Positions 6,495 through 6,535 of a DNA stretch of 6,535 nt are shown piece by piece. The first letter of the stretch is position 1; the number at the start of each line of letters is the position of its first letter. Both the position numbers and the translations under genes were made by a program. A model generated the notes under the pieces. It saw nothing but the letters and a program-made list of their open reading frames with translations, made no database searches and was not told the origin of the DNA. Origin of the DNA: Porphyromonas sp. (lineage in GTDB: Bacteria; Bacteroidota; Bacteroidia; Bacteroidales; Porphyromonadaceae); assembly GCA_003640335.1 (NCBI GenBank), contig RBKG01000069.1, forward strand, positions 1 through 6,535, written 5' to 3'.

Positions 6495-6535
6495 TCTGTA
6501 AGGTTCTTCAGAACTAAAATAAGGAGAGGCTGTCG

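Noticed and set aside
6501..6535. Possible rpsA terminator: small GTTCT-TC-AGAAC repeat (6503-6514) and a GGAGAGGCTGTCG stretch at the window end that looks like one arm of a hairpin.
   Set aside because: The small repeat leaves only a 4-5-bp stem with no T tract, and the second arm of the larger candidate would lie beyond the window, so no terminator can be shown.
1..6535. Searched by eye for CRISPR repeats, tRNA or rRNA genes, insertion-sequence ends and transposase or phage genes.
   Set aside because: No evenly spaced repeats, RNA gene signatures or mobile-element proteins are visible; the window is ordinary chromosomal sequence apart from the regulatory structures reported.

Overview
The window looks like a chromosomal piece of a Bacteroidales bacterium, probably Porphyromonas or a close relative (genus inferred, not proven). 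Three things support this. The promoters carry the Bacteroidota -7 box TAnnTTTG. The starts lack clear Shine-Dalgarno sequences. The gene set pairs a CarboxypepD_reg-TonB receptor with a DUF4374-type surface lipoprotein, next to a Bacteroidota-length six-domain ribosomal protein S1.

Layout: a TetR-family regulator (15-635, +) ends at a strong hairpin terminator. It is convergent with a two-gene operon on the minus strand. In transcription order this is a TonB-dependent outer-membrane receptor (4474 to 2039) and then, 43 bases later, a DUF4374-like lipoprotein (1995 to 742). A 241-base divergent intergenic region (4475-4715) separates the operon from rpsA (4716-6494, +). The window ends 41 bases after rpsA.

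The receptor-lipoprotein pair has the architecture of the XusA/XusB part of the Bacteroides xenosiderophore system: an outer-membrane channel plus a surface-exposed propeller lipoprotein that captures ferric siderophore. No XusC-like PepSY inner-membrane reductase is present, because the operon runs straight into the convergent regulator. Substrate and iron role are inferred from architecture only.

The least conventional part is the control region. The operon promoter (TTG, 20-base spacer, TACCTTTG) carries a perfect 20-base palindrome (4532-4551) touching its -33 element, a good operator candidate. About 60 bases downstream of the expected transcript start lies a perfect 19-bp hairpin with terminator form (4393-4437), inside the first codons of the open frame. 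Either the receptor has an unusual 27-residue N-terminal extension, or it starts at a TTG just past the hairpin and the hairpin is a leader attenuator or the end of a short RNA. On the other side, the predicted rpsA transcript would begin with a 10-bp hairpin of its own, a possible autoregulatory leader.
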